Positions 1 through 7,996 of a stretch of 64,000 bases of DNA are shown one piece after another. Under the pieces are notes generated by a model. The model searched no databases. It was not told where the DNA came from and saw nothing but the letters and a program-made list of their open reading frames with translations. Location: assembly GCA_963725615.1 (NCBI GenBank), contig CAVRZO010000003.1, forward strand, positions 124,001 to 188,000, given 5' to 3'. Numbering within the stretch: position 1 is the first letter of the stretch; every line of letters starts with the position of its first letter. The DNA comes from JAIQFF01 sp963725615. Its GTDB lineage: Bacteria > Acidobacteriota > Terriglobia > Terriglobales > Acidobacteriaceae. Position numbers and translations under genes: made by a program.

Positions 1-536
1 TCGGTAAACCGGACATCACCATGGCCTGCAACGGAATGCTGGCAGGCCTGGTTGCCATCACCGCTCCGTGCGCCTTCGTCTCCCCGAACTCCGCCGTGCT
101 CATTGGCATTCTGGCCGGGGTCGTGGTCTGTCTGGGCGTTCTGTTCAACGATCGTGTGGTCAAGATTGACGATCCTTGCGGAGCCATCTCGGTGCACGGG
201 TATTGTGGCTGGCTGGGTGCGGTTTGCGTCGGGCTCTTTGCCGATGGCACCTACGGCGCAGGCTGGAACGGAGTCGGCGCTTCCTCTTACCTGGGACACG
301 CGGGCCAGGGTGTCACCGGTTTGTTTCACGGGGACTCGCGACAGTTTCTCACCCAGCTGATGGGAGCCACCATTTGCGTAGTCTGGGCATTCGGCGCGAC
401 CTATGCAGTCTTCGCGTTGGTGAATAAGGTCAAGAGCATGCGGGTAGCTCCGGAGGTGGAACTCGAAGGTTTGGATATTCCCGAGTTCGGCCTGAAGGGC
501 TATCCCGAGGACGCGACCGTCACCATGGAAGCTTGA
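1..536 (+). CDS. amt: Ammonium transporter Amt, C-terminal part (5' end outside window)
   Basis: Inner-membrane channel that conducts ammonium/ammonia. The frame is open from base 3, so the start codon is upstream and about 178 residues are visible. Seen: the NGMLAGLVAITAPCA segment, a following hydrophobic helix, and GAISVHGYCGWLGA, whose histidine matches the second pore-lining histidine of the Amt/MEP/Rh family. After the last membrane span there is a soluble tail of about 40 residues ending in TMEA. No GlnK/PII gene follows, although amt genes often have one; it could lie upstream. The stop is followed 45 bases later by a perfect 21-bp inverted repeat. Confidence 0.93.
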   Translation, partial: GKPDITMACNGMLAGLVAITAPCAFVSPNSAVLIGILAGVVVCLGVLFNDRVVKIDDPCGAISVHGYCGWLGAVCVGLFADGTYGAGWNGVGASSYLGHAGQGVTGLFHGDSRQFLTQLMGATICVVWAFGATYAVFALVNKVKSMRVAPEVELEGLDIPEFGLKGYPEDATVTMEA

Positions 537-580
537 TCGGCTAGCGGACGATAGGGAGGCAGGACGACAAAGAAAAGAAC

Positions 581-644
581 GGAGGACGGGCGTCCCGCCC
601 GCCAGGCAGATACCCGCGCCCGACGGGCGGGACGCCCGTCCTCC
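581..644. repeat. Family A hairpin element (copy 1), perfect 21-bp arms
   Basis: Two perfect 21-base complementary arms (581-601 and 624-644) starting GGAGGACGGGCG are separated by 22 bases. The element lies 45 bases after the amt stop and before the next gene's signal-peptide start. There is no T-run, so it is not a classical intrinsic terminator. It is one of about a dozen related GC hairpins in the window. Confidence 0.85.
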
Positions 645-714
645 ATACCAGGTCCGTCGTTTTTCTGCGATCTCGTGTATCTTGGGCAGCGAGGCGCTGC
701 CCGAGGTATTTCCG

Positions 715-1473
715 ATGAGAGCGATTTCCTTTGCACTGGCGTTAGCCCTTTGCGTTGCCCAGCTGTCTCTGGCGCAGGTGGATCCACGCTGGAAGCCAAA
801 CGATCCGGACCGTCCCTTGCCCCCGGTGATTGTGCCCGGCACGGCGAGCACGCAGGATACGCCGGGGCGTCCTCCGTCCGATGCCATTGTGCTGTTCGAC
901 GGCAAGGATCTTTCCCAGTGGACGACCGAAGATGGCCAGCCGGCAAAGTGGAAAGTAGGGGATGGCTACCTGGAGGTGGTACCCCACAGCGGAGGCATCC
1001 ACACGCGCCAGCCCTTCGGTGACTGTCAATTGCATGTGGAGTTCACCGAGCCAGTGCCTCCGGTTGGAGAGGATCAAGGGCGCGGCAATAGCGGCGTATT
1101 TTTGATGGGGCTCTATGAGATCCAGGTGCTGGATTCGTATCAGAGCAAGACCTACGCCGACGGCCAGGCCTCGGCGGTATACGCTCAATTTCCCCCGCAG
1201 GTGAATGCCTCGCGGCCGCCGGGACAGTGGCAGACATACGACATCATTTTTCACGGTCCGCGTTTCGACAAAGACGGCAAGGTACTACGCCCGGCCCGGG
1301 TGACGGTGCTGCACAATGGAGTGCTGGTGCAGGACAACGTGGAACTGTCGGGCCCCACTGGCCACCACATGCGGCCCCCCTACAAACCAACGCCCGATAA
1401 ACTGCCCCTCAGTCTGCAGGACCACGGCAACCCGGTGCGCTTCCGGAATATTTGGATTCGTGAGCTGCAATAG
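715..1473 (+). CDS. Secreted DUF1080 / 3-keto-disaccharide hydrolase-like protein
   Basis: A 252-residue exported protein of the DUF1080 (3-keto-disaccharide hydrolase) family, a jelly-roll fold related to LamG/concanavalin-like sugar-active domains. The ATG at 715 is preferred to an upstream in-frame ATG at 682 because it gives a clean signal peptide (MRAISFALALALCVAQLS, cleavage near LAQ). The mature part opens the domain with IVLFDGKDLSQW, typical of the family, and ends RFRNIWIREL, also typical. Family members act on 3-keto-glycosides, but the substrate cannot be read here. It stands alone, with no oxidoreductase next to it. A heptad array starts directly after the stop codon. Confidence 0.85.
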   Translation: MRAISFALALALCVAQLSLAQVDPRWKPNDPDRPLPPVIVPGTASTQDTPGRPPSDAIVLFDGKDLSQWTTEDGQPAKWKVGDGYLEVVPHSGGIHTRQPFGDCQLHVEFTEPVPPVGEDQGRGNSGVFLMGLYEIQVLDSYQSKTYADGQASAVYAQFPPQVNASRPPGQWQTYDIIFHGPRFDKDGKVLRPARVTVLHNGVLVQDNVELSGPTGHHMRPPYKPTPDKLPLSLQDHGNPVRFRNIWIRELQ

Positions 1474-1518
1474 GCAATTGGCGACTAGCAATTGGCACTT
1501 GGTAATTCGTCACTGGCC
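1474..1518. repeat. Family B heptad array (copy 1)
   Basis: Degenerate period-7 array made of units such as ATTGGCG, ACTAGCA, ATTGGCA, CTTGGTA, ATTCGTC and ACTGGCC. It begins at the base after the TAG stop of the upstream gene. The heptamer differs from those of other arrays in the window, but the period and the position after a stop codon are shared. Confidence 0.6.
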
Positions 1519-1564
1519 ACGTGGGACAGCCGCCTCGGCTGTCCGGCGGAGCGCAGCTCCGGGA
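1519..1564. repeat. Family A hairpin element (copy 2)
   Basis: Two successive hairpins: GGACAGCCG (1524-1532) with its complement (1536-1544, 3-base loop), then GGAGC/GCTCC around GCA. This double-hairpin plan, in which the second stem is always GAGC-type, recurs at 19.07, 23.7, 27.85, 35.9, 42.4 and 61.76 kb. Confidence 0.8.
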
Positions 1565-1581
1565 ACACCACTGCTGAAGTC

Positions 1582-1623
1582 TGGTGCGCCCGCCAGAGTC
1601 GAACTCCCGACCTATTGCTCCGG
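1582..1623 (-). other. Detached 3' half of a tRNA-Arg (attachment-site-like remnant)
   Basis: On the minus strand this matches the 3' half of the complete tRNA-Arg at 4002-4078. The CCA end plus acceptor strand (11 bases) and a 25-base block from the T loop to the anticodon loop are identical, while part of the T stem differs and no longer pairs well. Similarity stops in the anticodon loop, which is where integrase crossovers in tRNA genes often lie. The D arm and 5' acceptor strand are absent, so this is not a functional tRNA. It faces the same way as the complete gene. Confidence 0.7.
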
Positions 1624-1709
1624 CAGACTGGCCGCGCTGGAAACCCTGGCTGACGCCGCGAAAATGTGAGCCAGAGCCTCATCGTCCACCGGCCAGCCTT
1701 CCTGCGACG

Positions 1710-3824
1710 CTATTTGGTGATGCCGACCTGGCTGAGCAGCCAGGCACATTCAAACGCCCTGTCCCTCAATTGGTCGTAGCGCCCCGAAGCTCCGCCGTGG
1801 CCGGCGGGGTCCATTTTCATCTTAAGCAGCACCGGGTTATTGTCTGTCTTCAGCGTGCGCACTTTGGCAACGAACTTCGCCGCCTCCCAGTACGCCACCT
1901 GACTGTCATTGAGGCTTTCCGTGAGCAGCATGGACGGGTAGGCTGCTTTGTGCAGGTTGTCGTAAGGACTGTACGAAAGGATGTAGTCGTAGGCGGCCCT
2001 GTCATTCGGGTTGCCCCACTCCGGATAGTCGGTCGTGGTCAGCGGCAGCGACGGGTCCATCATGTCATTCATGACATCGACAAAGGGTACGGCCAGGTGG
2101 ACCGCCCTGAACAAGTCTGGACGCATGTTGACCACGGCGCCCATCAGCAGACCGCCGGCGCTGCCACCTTCGATCAGGAGACGATCTCTGGAAGTCCACT
2201 TCTGCTGGATAAGGTACTCGGCGCAGTCAATGAAATCGTTAAACGTGTTCTTCTTGTTCATCAGCTTGCCGTCGTCGTGCCACGGCTCACCCATATCGTC
2301 GCCGCCGCGAATGTGAGCGATCACGTAAACCACGCCACGGTCGAGCAGGGCCAGCCGCGAACTCGAAAAGGTCGCAGGCATACCCAATCCATAGGAACCA
2401 TAGGCGTACAGCAAGAGCGGCCGTGTGCCGTCGTGCTCAACCCCTTTCTTATAGACGATTGACAGGGGCACCTTGACGCCGTCCCGCGCCGTCACCCACT
2501 GGCGCTCCGAGACGTACTGAGAAGCAACGTAACCACCCGGCACTTCCTGCTGCTTCAGAAGAATCGACTTGCCACTCTCGGTGTCGTAGTCGAAAACGCT
2601 CGAAGGGGTGACCAGGCTTTGATAGCTGTAGCGATAGGTGGTTGACGCATATTCCGGAGTGTCCCCGGGAAATGCCGAATAGACAGGTTCGGGAAAAGCA
2701 ATCGCGTGCCACGTCCCGGACTTGAAGTCGAAGATCCGCATACGGTTGAGCGCTTTCGACTTCTCAACCGAAACCGCAAAATCGCGGAACAGATCAATGT
2801 CTTCGACGAGAACATCCTTGTCGTGCGGGATGAAGATCTTCCAGTTCTTCGGGTCGGAATCTTCTACAGGCGCGGTGAACACCTGGTAGTTCTTGGCGTT
2901 CTTGTTGCTTCGAATATAGAAAAGATTCTCGCGATGATCGAGGAAATAGCGCTGTTGCTTTTCACGTGGAAGGAAAACGGTGAAGTCCGACTTCGCTTGA
3001 TCGGCCTTCAGATAGCGGAACTCGCTCGTGTCGGTGCTCACGGCAGAAAGCAACAAGTACTTCTTGTCCCGGGTCTTGTTCACCTCGAGGCTGAAGGTCT
3101 CATCCTTCTCCTCATACAGAGGTTCGAATGCTTTCTGGCCCAGCGTGTGGCGCCATGCGCGGTTCGCGCGTTTGGTTACCTCGTCCTCGGTGGTTAGAAA
3201 CAAGGTGTGGTTATCGGCGGCCCAGGCAACGCTGTCGACGCGTTCCATGGTATCGGGGAGCGTAGCGCCAGTCCGGAGGTCCTTGACGTAAAGGCTAAAC
3301 TGGCGGTAACCGACGTAGTCGATCGTATAGGCAAGCAGATTCTGATCGTCGCTCACCTCGAATGTTCCGAGCCCGGCAAATTTTTTCCCTTGCCCCAACT
3401 CGTTCAGATCAAGCAGCACTTCTTCCTTCGCCTCCAGGCTGCCTTTCTTGCGGCACTGGATCGGGTACTGCTTTCCTTCCTCGGTGCGCGAATAGTAGTA
3501 ATAGTCGCCGCGCCGGACGGGCACGCTCAAATCCGTCTGTTTGACGTGAGACAACATCTCGGTATAAAGCGCGTCCTCGAAGGGCTTCAAGCCTTTTGTC
3601 ATCGCCTCGGTGTAGGCGTTCTCCTTCTCGAGGTATTTGATAACTTCGGGGTTAGACTTCTCGCGAAGCCAGTAATAGTTGTCCACGACCCTGGCCCCGT
3701 ACCGCGTTTCACGGTGTTCGATCACCGGCGCGACCGGCGGTTGTGGCGTTTGGCCAACCAGCGAAATGGCAGAGAACGATCCGATCAGCATGAGCGATTC
3801 GAGAGACCCGCGAATCAGCGACAT
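1710..3824 (-). CDS. ptrB: Oligopeptidase B / prolyl oligopeptidase family serine peptidase (S9A)
   Basis: A 704-residue serine peptidase that cleaves short peptides, in oligopeptidase B after basic residues. Seen: an N-terminal beta-propeller-type region starting APVIEHRETRYGARVVDNYYWLR, typical of S9A, and a C-terminal alpha/beta-hydrolase domain with the nucleophile motif GGSAGGLL and the histidine in DPAGHGGASGR. The length suits oligopeptidase B (about 690). The N-terminus (MLIGSFSAISLVGQ) is hydrophobic, so a periplasmic location is possible, which is unusual for PtrB. It is the only gene between a complete tRNA-Arg and a detached tRNA-Arg 3' half, so it may have arrived as island cargo. 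A prolyl-specific enzyme is the main alternative. Confidence 0.9.
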   Translation of the reverse strand: MSLIRGSLESLMLIGSFSAISLVGQTPQPPVAPVIEHRETRYGARVVDNYYWLREKSNPEVIKYLEKENAYTEAMTKGLKPFEDALYTEMLSHVKQTDLSVPVRRGDYYYYSRTEEGKQYPIQCRKKGSLEAKEEVLLDLNELGQGKKFAGLGTFEVSDDQNLLAYTIDYVGYRQFSLYVKDLRTGATLPDTMERVDSVAWAADNHTLFLTTEDEVTKRANRAWRHTLGQKAFEPLYEEKDETFSLEVNKTRDKKYLLLSAVSTDTSEFRYLKADQAKSDFTVFLPREKQQRYFLDHRENLFYIRSNKNAKNYQVFTAPVEDSDPKNWKIFIPHDKDVLVEDIDLFRDFAVSVEKSKALNRMRIFDFKSGTWHAIAFPEPVYSAFPGDTPEYASTTYRYSYQSLVTPSSVFDYDTESGKSILLKQQEVPGGYVASQYVSERQWVTARDGVKVPLSIVYKKGVEHDGTRPLLLYAYGSYGLGMPATFSSSRLALLDRGVVYVIAHIRGGDDMGEPWHDDGKLMNKKNTFNDFIDCAEYLIQQKWTSRDRLLIEGGSAGGLLMGAVVNMRPDLFRAVHLAVPFVDVMNDMMDPSLPLTTTDYPEWGNPNDRAAYDYILSYSPYDNLHKAAYPSMLLTESLNDSQVAYWEAAKFVAKVRTLKTDNNPVLLKMKMDPAGHGGASGRYDQLRDRAFECAWLLSQVGITK

Positions 3825-4001
3825 CCTTCACGCTCCTGAAAATCGGCTACATTCTACCAATACTGAGTCGCCAACCAAGAAAACGCATGGTGCTCCAGCG
3901 ATGGCCCAGGAGTGCAGAGACGGGAGTCCGCCAAGCCGGGGGATGCCAAGGTGGCCCGGCAGGCCGGAGAGGCCAGAAACTACGGAAGAAAAGGTGAAAC
4001 C

Positions 4002-4078
4002 TGGTGCGCCCGGAGAGATTCGAACTCCCGACCTATTGCTCCGGAGGCAATCGCTCTATCCATCTGAGCTACGGGCGC
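4002..4078 (-). tRNA. tRNA-Arg (anticodon CCG)
   Basis: A 77-base minus-strand cloverleaf. The acceptor stem GCGCCCG pairs with CGGGCGC, the CCA end is encoded, the anticodon stem ATTGC/GCAAT encloses the loop CTCCGGA (anticodon CCG), and the T arm has the loop TTCGAAT. It reads CGG codons. Its 3' half is partly duplicated about 2.4 kb downstream at 1582-1623. Confidence 0.96.
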
Positions 4079-4130
4079 GCTGAATCAGTTTACATCCCGG
4101 CGCTAGGGGCTTCAATCGGCCCAGGAGTAT

Positions 4131-4179
4131 GGAGGACGGGCGTCTCGCCCGTCCCGCCGGGCGGGGAGGCCCGGCCTCC
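4131..4179. repeat. Family A hairpin element (copy 3)
   Basis: Starts GGAGGACGGGCG like copy 1 and ends CCCGGCCTCC. The arms are imperfect (several mismatches), with internal GGGCG/CGCCC pairings. It lies between the tRNA-Arg 5' end and the 3' end of the RRM gene. Confidence 0.7.
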
Positions 4180-4208
4180 ATTTAGGCATTAGCAGCGCAG
4201 CCCTCTGT

Positions 4209-4529
4209 TTAGTAGCGGCCCCGGCCACCGCCGCCACCGCCGCCGCGACCACCGCGATCTCTGCCGCCGCCGCCGCCGCGCTCCACCTTGGGACGGGCCT
4301 CGTTGACGTTCAGCGTGCGCCCGCCCACCTGGGTCCCGTTGAGGGCGGCAATTGCTTTGTCTCCATCTTCCGCGTTGGTCATCTCCACAAAACCAAAACC
4401 ACGCGAGCGGCCGGTGTCCCGGTCGGTCATAATGCTGACGCGATCTACCTGTCCGTGCGCCTCGAACATCTGCCGCAGCTCTTCCTCTGAAGTATTGAAG
4501 TCGAGGTTCCCAACGAAAATATTCTTCAA
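4209..4529 (-). CDS. Glycine-rich RNA-binding protein with one RRM domain
   Basis: Small single-stranded RNA-binding protein of the bacterial RRM (Rbp) type, about 106 residues. Seen: RNP2 IFVGNL at the N-terminus, RNP1 RGFGFVEM about 40 residues later, and a tail that is almost only Gly and Arg (GGGGGRDRGGRGG), as in cold-responsive Gly-rich RNA-binding proteins. The TTG at 4529 is preferred because AGAGG lies 8 bases upstream and the protein then begins directly with KNIFVGNL, the usual family start. An in-frame ATG at 4583 would add 18 residues of non-family sequence. RNA targets cannot be inferred. Confidence 0.88.
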   Translation of the reverse strand: MKNIFVGNLDFNTSEEELRQMFEAHGQVDRVSIMTDRDTGRSRGFGFVEMTNAEDGDKAIAALNGTQVGGRTLNVNEARPKVERGGGGGRDRGGRGGGGGGGRGRY

Positions 4530-4724
4530 GCGGATGGCCTCTAATTGAGCTATCTGAGTGTGACTGACTTCGGCGGAGAGCAAAGGCTGGTTGGCCGTCT
4601 TACAGCCGGAGCAGATGAACAGTCAAATGCGTGGGGAAGTATAGCAGGTCTTTTAGGGATGGGAAGTTATTCTGCAGGAGAGCGGATCGCCACTCGTTTT
4701 CGGATGAACACTCGCGCTTTGCAG

Positions 4725-4790
4725 TCAAACTCTTTAACGCGAAGGATGCAAATAAATCGGCGAAGTACGCAAAGAAGGCGATCTTTTACT
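4725..4790. repeat. Family C (CGCAAAG) repeat, degenerate single arm
   Basis: Contains CTCTTTAACGCGAAGGATG and then GTACGCAAAGAAGGC. It matches the right arm of the better-preserved palindromes at 34.1, 43.6 and 56.4 kb but lacks a clear left arm. It occupies most of the gap between the RRM gene and the zinc-ribbon gene; I see no gene in the rest of that gap. Confidence 0.5.
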
Positions 4791-4810
4791 CGAGGTTCAC
4801 TCTGGCGCCG

Positions 4811-5017
4811 TCAGCACCCGTCCACCTTCCAATATCCTGCCCGCTGATAGCCGAGTTGCAACAGGCGGTTTTTGGGATCATGCCGTTTGTCGCAACTGGG
4901 ACACTTCAGATAGCGGCTCCAGGCCGTTCCCTGACGATCGTAGTTTTCGGATACCACAAACGTAGTCCCGCAACTGCAAGGCACGAGATACATCGTGAGT
5001 TTGGGGTCGCTCGCCAT
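4811..5017 (-). CDS. Small zinc-ribbon protein, function unknown
   Basis: 68 residues. The protein has one CxC pair (CSCG) near residue 15 and one CxxC pair (CPSCDKRH) near residue 40, a spacing that fits one four-cysteine zinc ribbon. There is no signal peptide or membrane span. It is a single gene on the minus strand between repeat elements and is not obviously co-transcribed with typA downstream, because a 200-base repeat-filled gap lies between them. I do not recognise a named family; DNA, RNA or protein binding are all possible. Confidence 0.6.
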   Translation of the reverse strand: MASDPKLTMYLVPCSCGTTFVVSENYDRQGTAWSRYLKCPSCDKRHDPKNRLLQLGYQRAGYWKVDGC

Positions 5018-5030
5018 GAGCGCAGTATAC

Positions 5031-5213
5031 CGGGCGCCCCGTCCTCGTCTCTCCGTTTTTTGGAGAGACAGGGCGGGGATTTTCGTAGGGACTGAGTCTA
5101 AAGATTCGATCTCACCCGGGCATCAACATCCATGCTTTCCGCGAGGGACGAGTCCGAAATGAAAACCCCCGCCCCTGTCTCTCCACAAACCGGAGAGACA
5201 AGGGTGGGGCACC
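5031..5213. repeat. Family D repeat pair (GTCTCTCC hairpins)
   Basis: Two hairpins, each pairing GTCTCTCC with GGAGAGAC (5046-5069 and 5177-5200). They are flanked by GC-rich arms (GCGCCCCGTCCTC at the left, AGGGTGGGGCACCC at the right), so the whole unit is roughly an inverted repeat ending at the typA stop. A second copy lies at 10.0 kb. No gene is seen between the hairpins. Confidence 0.75.
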
Positions 5214-7037
5214 CTACTCGTCTTCGACTGCGACCATTGAACTGCGTTTTCGTTTGTTGAACTGCAGGACTTTCTTGCGCAGGCGAAGGGACTTCGGCGT
5301 GACTTCGACGTATTCGTCGTCGGTGATGAACTCGATGGCTTGCTCGAGATTTAAATTGCGGAAGGGAACCAAGCGGATCGCCATGTCGGAAGTGGAGGAC
5401 CGCATGTTGGTCAGCTTCTTCTCGCGCACCACGTTCACGTCGAGGTCGTTGTCTTTGGCGTTTTCCCCGACGATCATGCCTTCATAGACGTCGACGGTGG
5501 GGCCGACAAAGAGTTCACCGCGCTCCTGCAAGTTGTAAAGAGCATATGGCGTGGTCACGCCAGTGCGGTCGGATACGAGCGCGCCCGTCAGGCGGTGCGG
5601 AATTTCACCTTGCCACTCGATGTAGCCATCGAAAAGAGAGTTCATGACGATGGTGCCGCGCGTGTCGGTGAGCAACTGGCTGCGCAGTCCGATCAATCCG
5701 CGGCTGGGCACGCGGAACTCGATACGTACTCGTCCATATCCGTGATTGTGCATGTTGAGGACTTCACTCTTGCGCGCGCCCAGCTGTTCCATCACCACGC
5801 CCACAAATTCTTCCGGCACATCGACGGTCAGCTTCTCGATCGGTTCCATGAGCTTGCCATCCACGCGTTTGGTGACGATCTCCGGCTTGCCTACCATGAG
5901 TTCGAAACCTTCGCGCCGCATCATCTCGATGAGAATGGAAAGCTGCAACTCGCCGCGGCCCATTACAACAAAGGAATCCGTGCTGTCGGTGTCTTCGACG
6001 CGTAGGGAGACATTGGTCAGAAGTTCTTTCTGCAAACGCTCGCGGAGATTTCTCGAAGTGACATACGTGCCCTCGCGGCCAGCGAAGGGCGAAGTATTCA
6101 CCGTGAACAGCATGGCGATGGTGGGCTCATCAATTGCGATATGGGGAAGCGGGGAGGGATTCTCGGCATCGGTGATGGTCTCGCCAATGGTGATGCCTTC
6201 CACGCCGGCGACCGCGATGATGTCGCCCAGCGTGGTCTCCGTTATGTCGACTCGCTTCAGGCCGGAGAATGAAAACAGCTTGGTAATCTTCGTCTTGTGC
6301 AGCGTACCGTCGAGCCGGGCGATGCCAACGTCTTCGCCGGTGCGCATGGTTCCGTTGAACACACGTGCGATGGCGAGGCGTCCGAGATAGTCGCTGTAAT
6401 CGAGATTGGCTACCAGAATTTGTAGAGGCCCGGCAACATCGCCCTTGGGTTCGGGGATGGTCTTGACGATAGCCTCGAACAGCGGCTGCAGATTTTCTCC
6501 GCCACCCTTGATGTCCGTCGAGGCGGTGCCGATCTTGGCGTTCGTATACAGGACCGGAAAGTCTATCTGTTCTTCCTTGGCGTCGAGGTCAATGAACAGG
6601 TCGTAGACCTCGTTCAACACTTCCTGCGGACGCGCATCGGCGCGGTCAATCTTGTTGATCACCAGAATCGGAGGCAAGTGGGCTTCGAGGGCCTTACTCA
6701 GCACATACCGCGTCTGCGGCAACGGGCCTTCGCTTGCGTCCACCAGCAACATGACGCCGTCCACCATCTTGAGGGCGCGTTCGACTTCGCCGCCAAAGTC
6801 GCTGTGGCCGGGCGTGTCCACGATGTTAATTTTTACGTCGTGATAGAAGATGGCGGTGTTCTTGGCCAGAATGGTGATGCCGCGCTCACGTTCCAGATCG
6901 TTGGAGTCCATGACGCGCTCGATCAAATGCTCGTTGGCCCGAAACGTGCCGCTCTGCCGCAGCATGGCGTCCACCAGCGTGGTTTTGCCATGGTCTACGT
7001 GGGCGATGATTGCGATATTGCGGATGTTTGAAGTCAA
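5214..7037 (-). CDS. typA: Translational GTPase TypA/BipA
   Basis: A 607-residue ribosome-associated GTPase of the EF-G-like family that supports 50S assembly and stress or low-temperature growth. Seen: G1 AHVDHGKTTL near residue 14, switch I ERGITI, G3 DTPGHSDF, G4 NKIDRADA, then EF-G-like domain II and the TypA-specific C-terminal region. The length matches the family. The start is a TTG at 7037, preceded by AGGAAGG at good spacing. It sits downstream of the polyamine uptake operon on the same strand with a 150-base gap, so co-transcription is possible but not shown. Confidence 0.97.
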   Translation of the reverse strand: MTSNIRNIAIIAHVDHGKTTLVDAMLRQSGTFRANEHLIERVMDSNDLERERGITILAKNTAIFYHDVKINIVDTPGHSDFGGEVERALKMVDGVMLLVDASEGPLPQTRYVLSKALEAHLPPILVINKIDRADARPQEVLNEVYDLFIDLDAKEEQIDFPVLYTNAKIGTASTDIKGGGENLQPLFEAIVKTIPEPKGDVAGPLQILVANLDYSDYLGRLAIARVFNGTMRTGEDVGIARLDGTLHKTKITKLFSFSGLKRVDITETTLGDIIAVAGVEGITIGETITDAENPSPLPHIAIDEPTIAMLFTVNTSPFAGREGTYVTSRNLRERLQKELLTNVSLRVEDTDSTDSFVVMGRGELQLSILIEMMRREGFELMVGKPEIVTKRVDGKLMEPIEKLTVDVPEEFVGVVMEQLGARKSEVLNMHNHGYGRVRIEFRVPSRGLIGLRSQLLTDTRGTIVMNSLFDGYIEWQGEIPHRLTGALVSDRTGVTTPYALYNLQERGELFVGPTVDVYEGMIVGENAKDNDLDVNVVREKKLTNMRSSTSDMAIRLVPFRNLNLEQAIEFITDDEYVEVTPKSLRLRKKVLQFNKRKRSSMVAVEDE

Positions 7038-7186
7038 AAGTCAGTTGCCTTCCTGAGGCTCACAAATACAGCTCTGCTACTACTTTACTATGTATGCGGG
7101 TTTGACAGGGAGTTGGCGAGGCGGTGCGGGCTACGATTCCCGTGGAAGGAATTCTTCGGGATGGGTGGGCGGGACGCCTGCCGGCG

Positions 7187-7996
7187 CTACAGCCCCGGGT
7201 CTGCGGTGACTTCTGCACCTGCTCTCAATCGGTACCAGGTCACGATTGCGGCCAGCGAAAAAACAAAGATGATAGTGGAAACCGCGTTGATTTCCGGAGT
7301 GATGCCGCGCCGCAAACGTCCCCAGATCTCGAGCGGCAGCGTGTTGTCGCGCCCGATCAGAAAGAAACTGACCGCGATCTCGTCCATAGACAGCGTGAAG
7401 ATCAACAGCGCCGCTCCGATGATGGACAGCCGCAGGTTGGGCAGAGTGACGCGCCAGAAAGTCTGCCAGTAATTTGCGCCCAGGTCGAGCGAGGCTTCCT
7501 CCTGAGCGCGATCGAGTTTCTGCAAACCGGCGAAGACTTCGGTGGTCGCAACCGAGATCAGCGCCGTGCCGTGTCCCAGAACAATGGTGAGCAGGCTGAG
7601 CTTCACGTCGGCCTCGCGAAACAGCATCAGCAGAGAGAGTCCGGTGATAATGCCGGGCAGGATCAGCGGCAACAGGACGAGCCGGCGGAACAGCGCCTTG
7701 CCCGGGAAGTCGGCGCGATCGAGCGCCAGTGCTGCCGGGATGCCGAACATCAGGGATATCGCCATCGCTGCAAAGGCAACCAGCAGACTGTTCAGGACTG
7801 AAGTCCATATGGCTCCATCGGCAAACAGTAGGCGATACCAGCGCAGAGTCAGATCTCGCGGCGGAAATCCGCCGACGCCTGCACCATTGAACGAGTAGAC
7901 GATCAAGGTGACGATGGGCAGGTAAAGGAAGCCGAAGACAACAATGGCATGCAAGGGCAGCCAGCGTGAGGTTGGCACCATGCGCTCGGGGCTCAT
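7187..7996 (-). CDS. potC: Spermidine/putrescine ABC transporter permease PotC
   Basis: One of two inner-membrane permease subunits of a PotABCD-type polyamine importer; 269 residues with about six membrane spans. The cytoplasmic loop EEASLDLGANYWQTFWRVTLP carries the EAA motif that docks on the ATPase. The start overlaps the stop of potB by four bases (ATGA), showing translational coupling. It is the last gene of the regulator-potD-potA-potB-potC series. Similar permeases import other organic cations or iron, so polyamine specificity rests on the whole operon and the regulator. Confidence 0.9.
   Translation of the reverse strand: MSPERMVPTSRWLPLHAIVVFGFLYLPIVTLIVYSFNGAGVGGFPPRDLTLRWYRLLFADGAIWTSVLNSLLVAFAAMAISLMFGIPAALALDRADFPGKALFRRLVLLPLILPGIITGLSLLMLFREADVKLSLLTIVLGHGTALISVATTEVFAGLQKLDRAQEEASLDLGANYWQTFWRVTLPNLRLSIIGAALLIFTLSMDEIAVSFFLIGRDNTLPLEIWGRLRRGITPEINAVSTIIFVFSLAAIVTWYRLRAGAEVTADPGL

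Noticed and set aside
1584..2462. 292-residue plus-strand open frame opposite the oligopeptidase
   Set aside because: Begins within the tRNA remnant and runs antisense to the conserved peptidase domain; composition is not protein-like.
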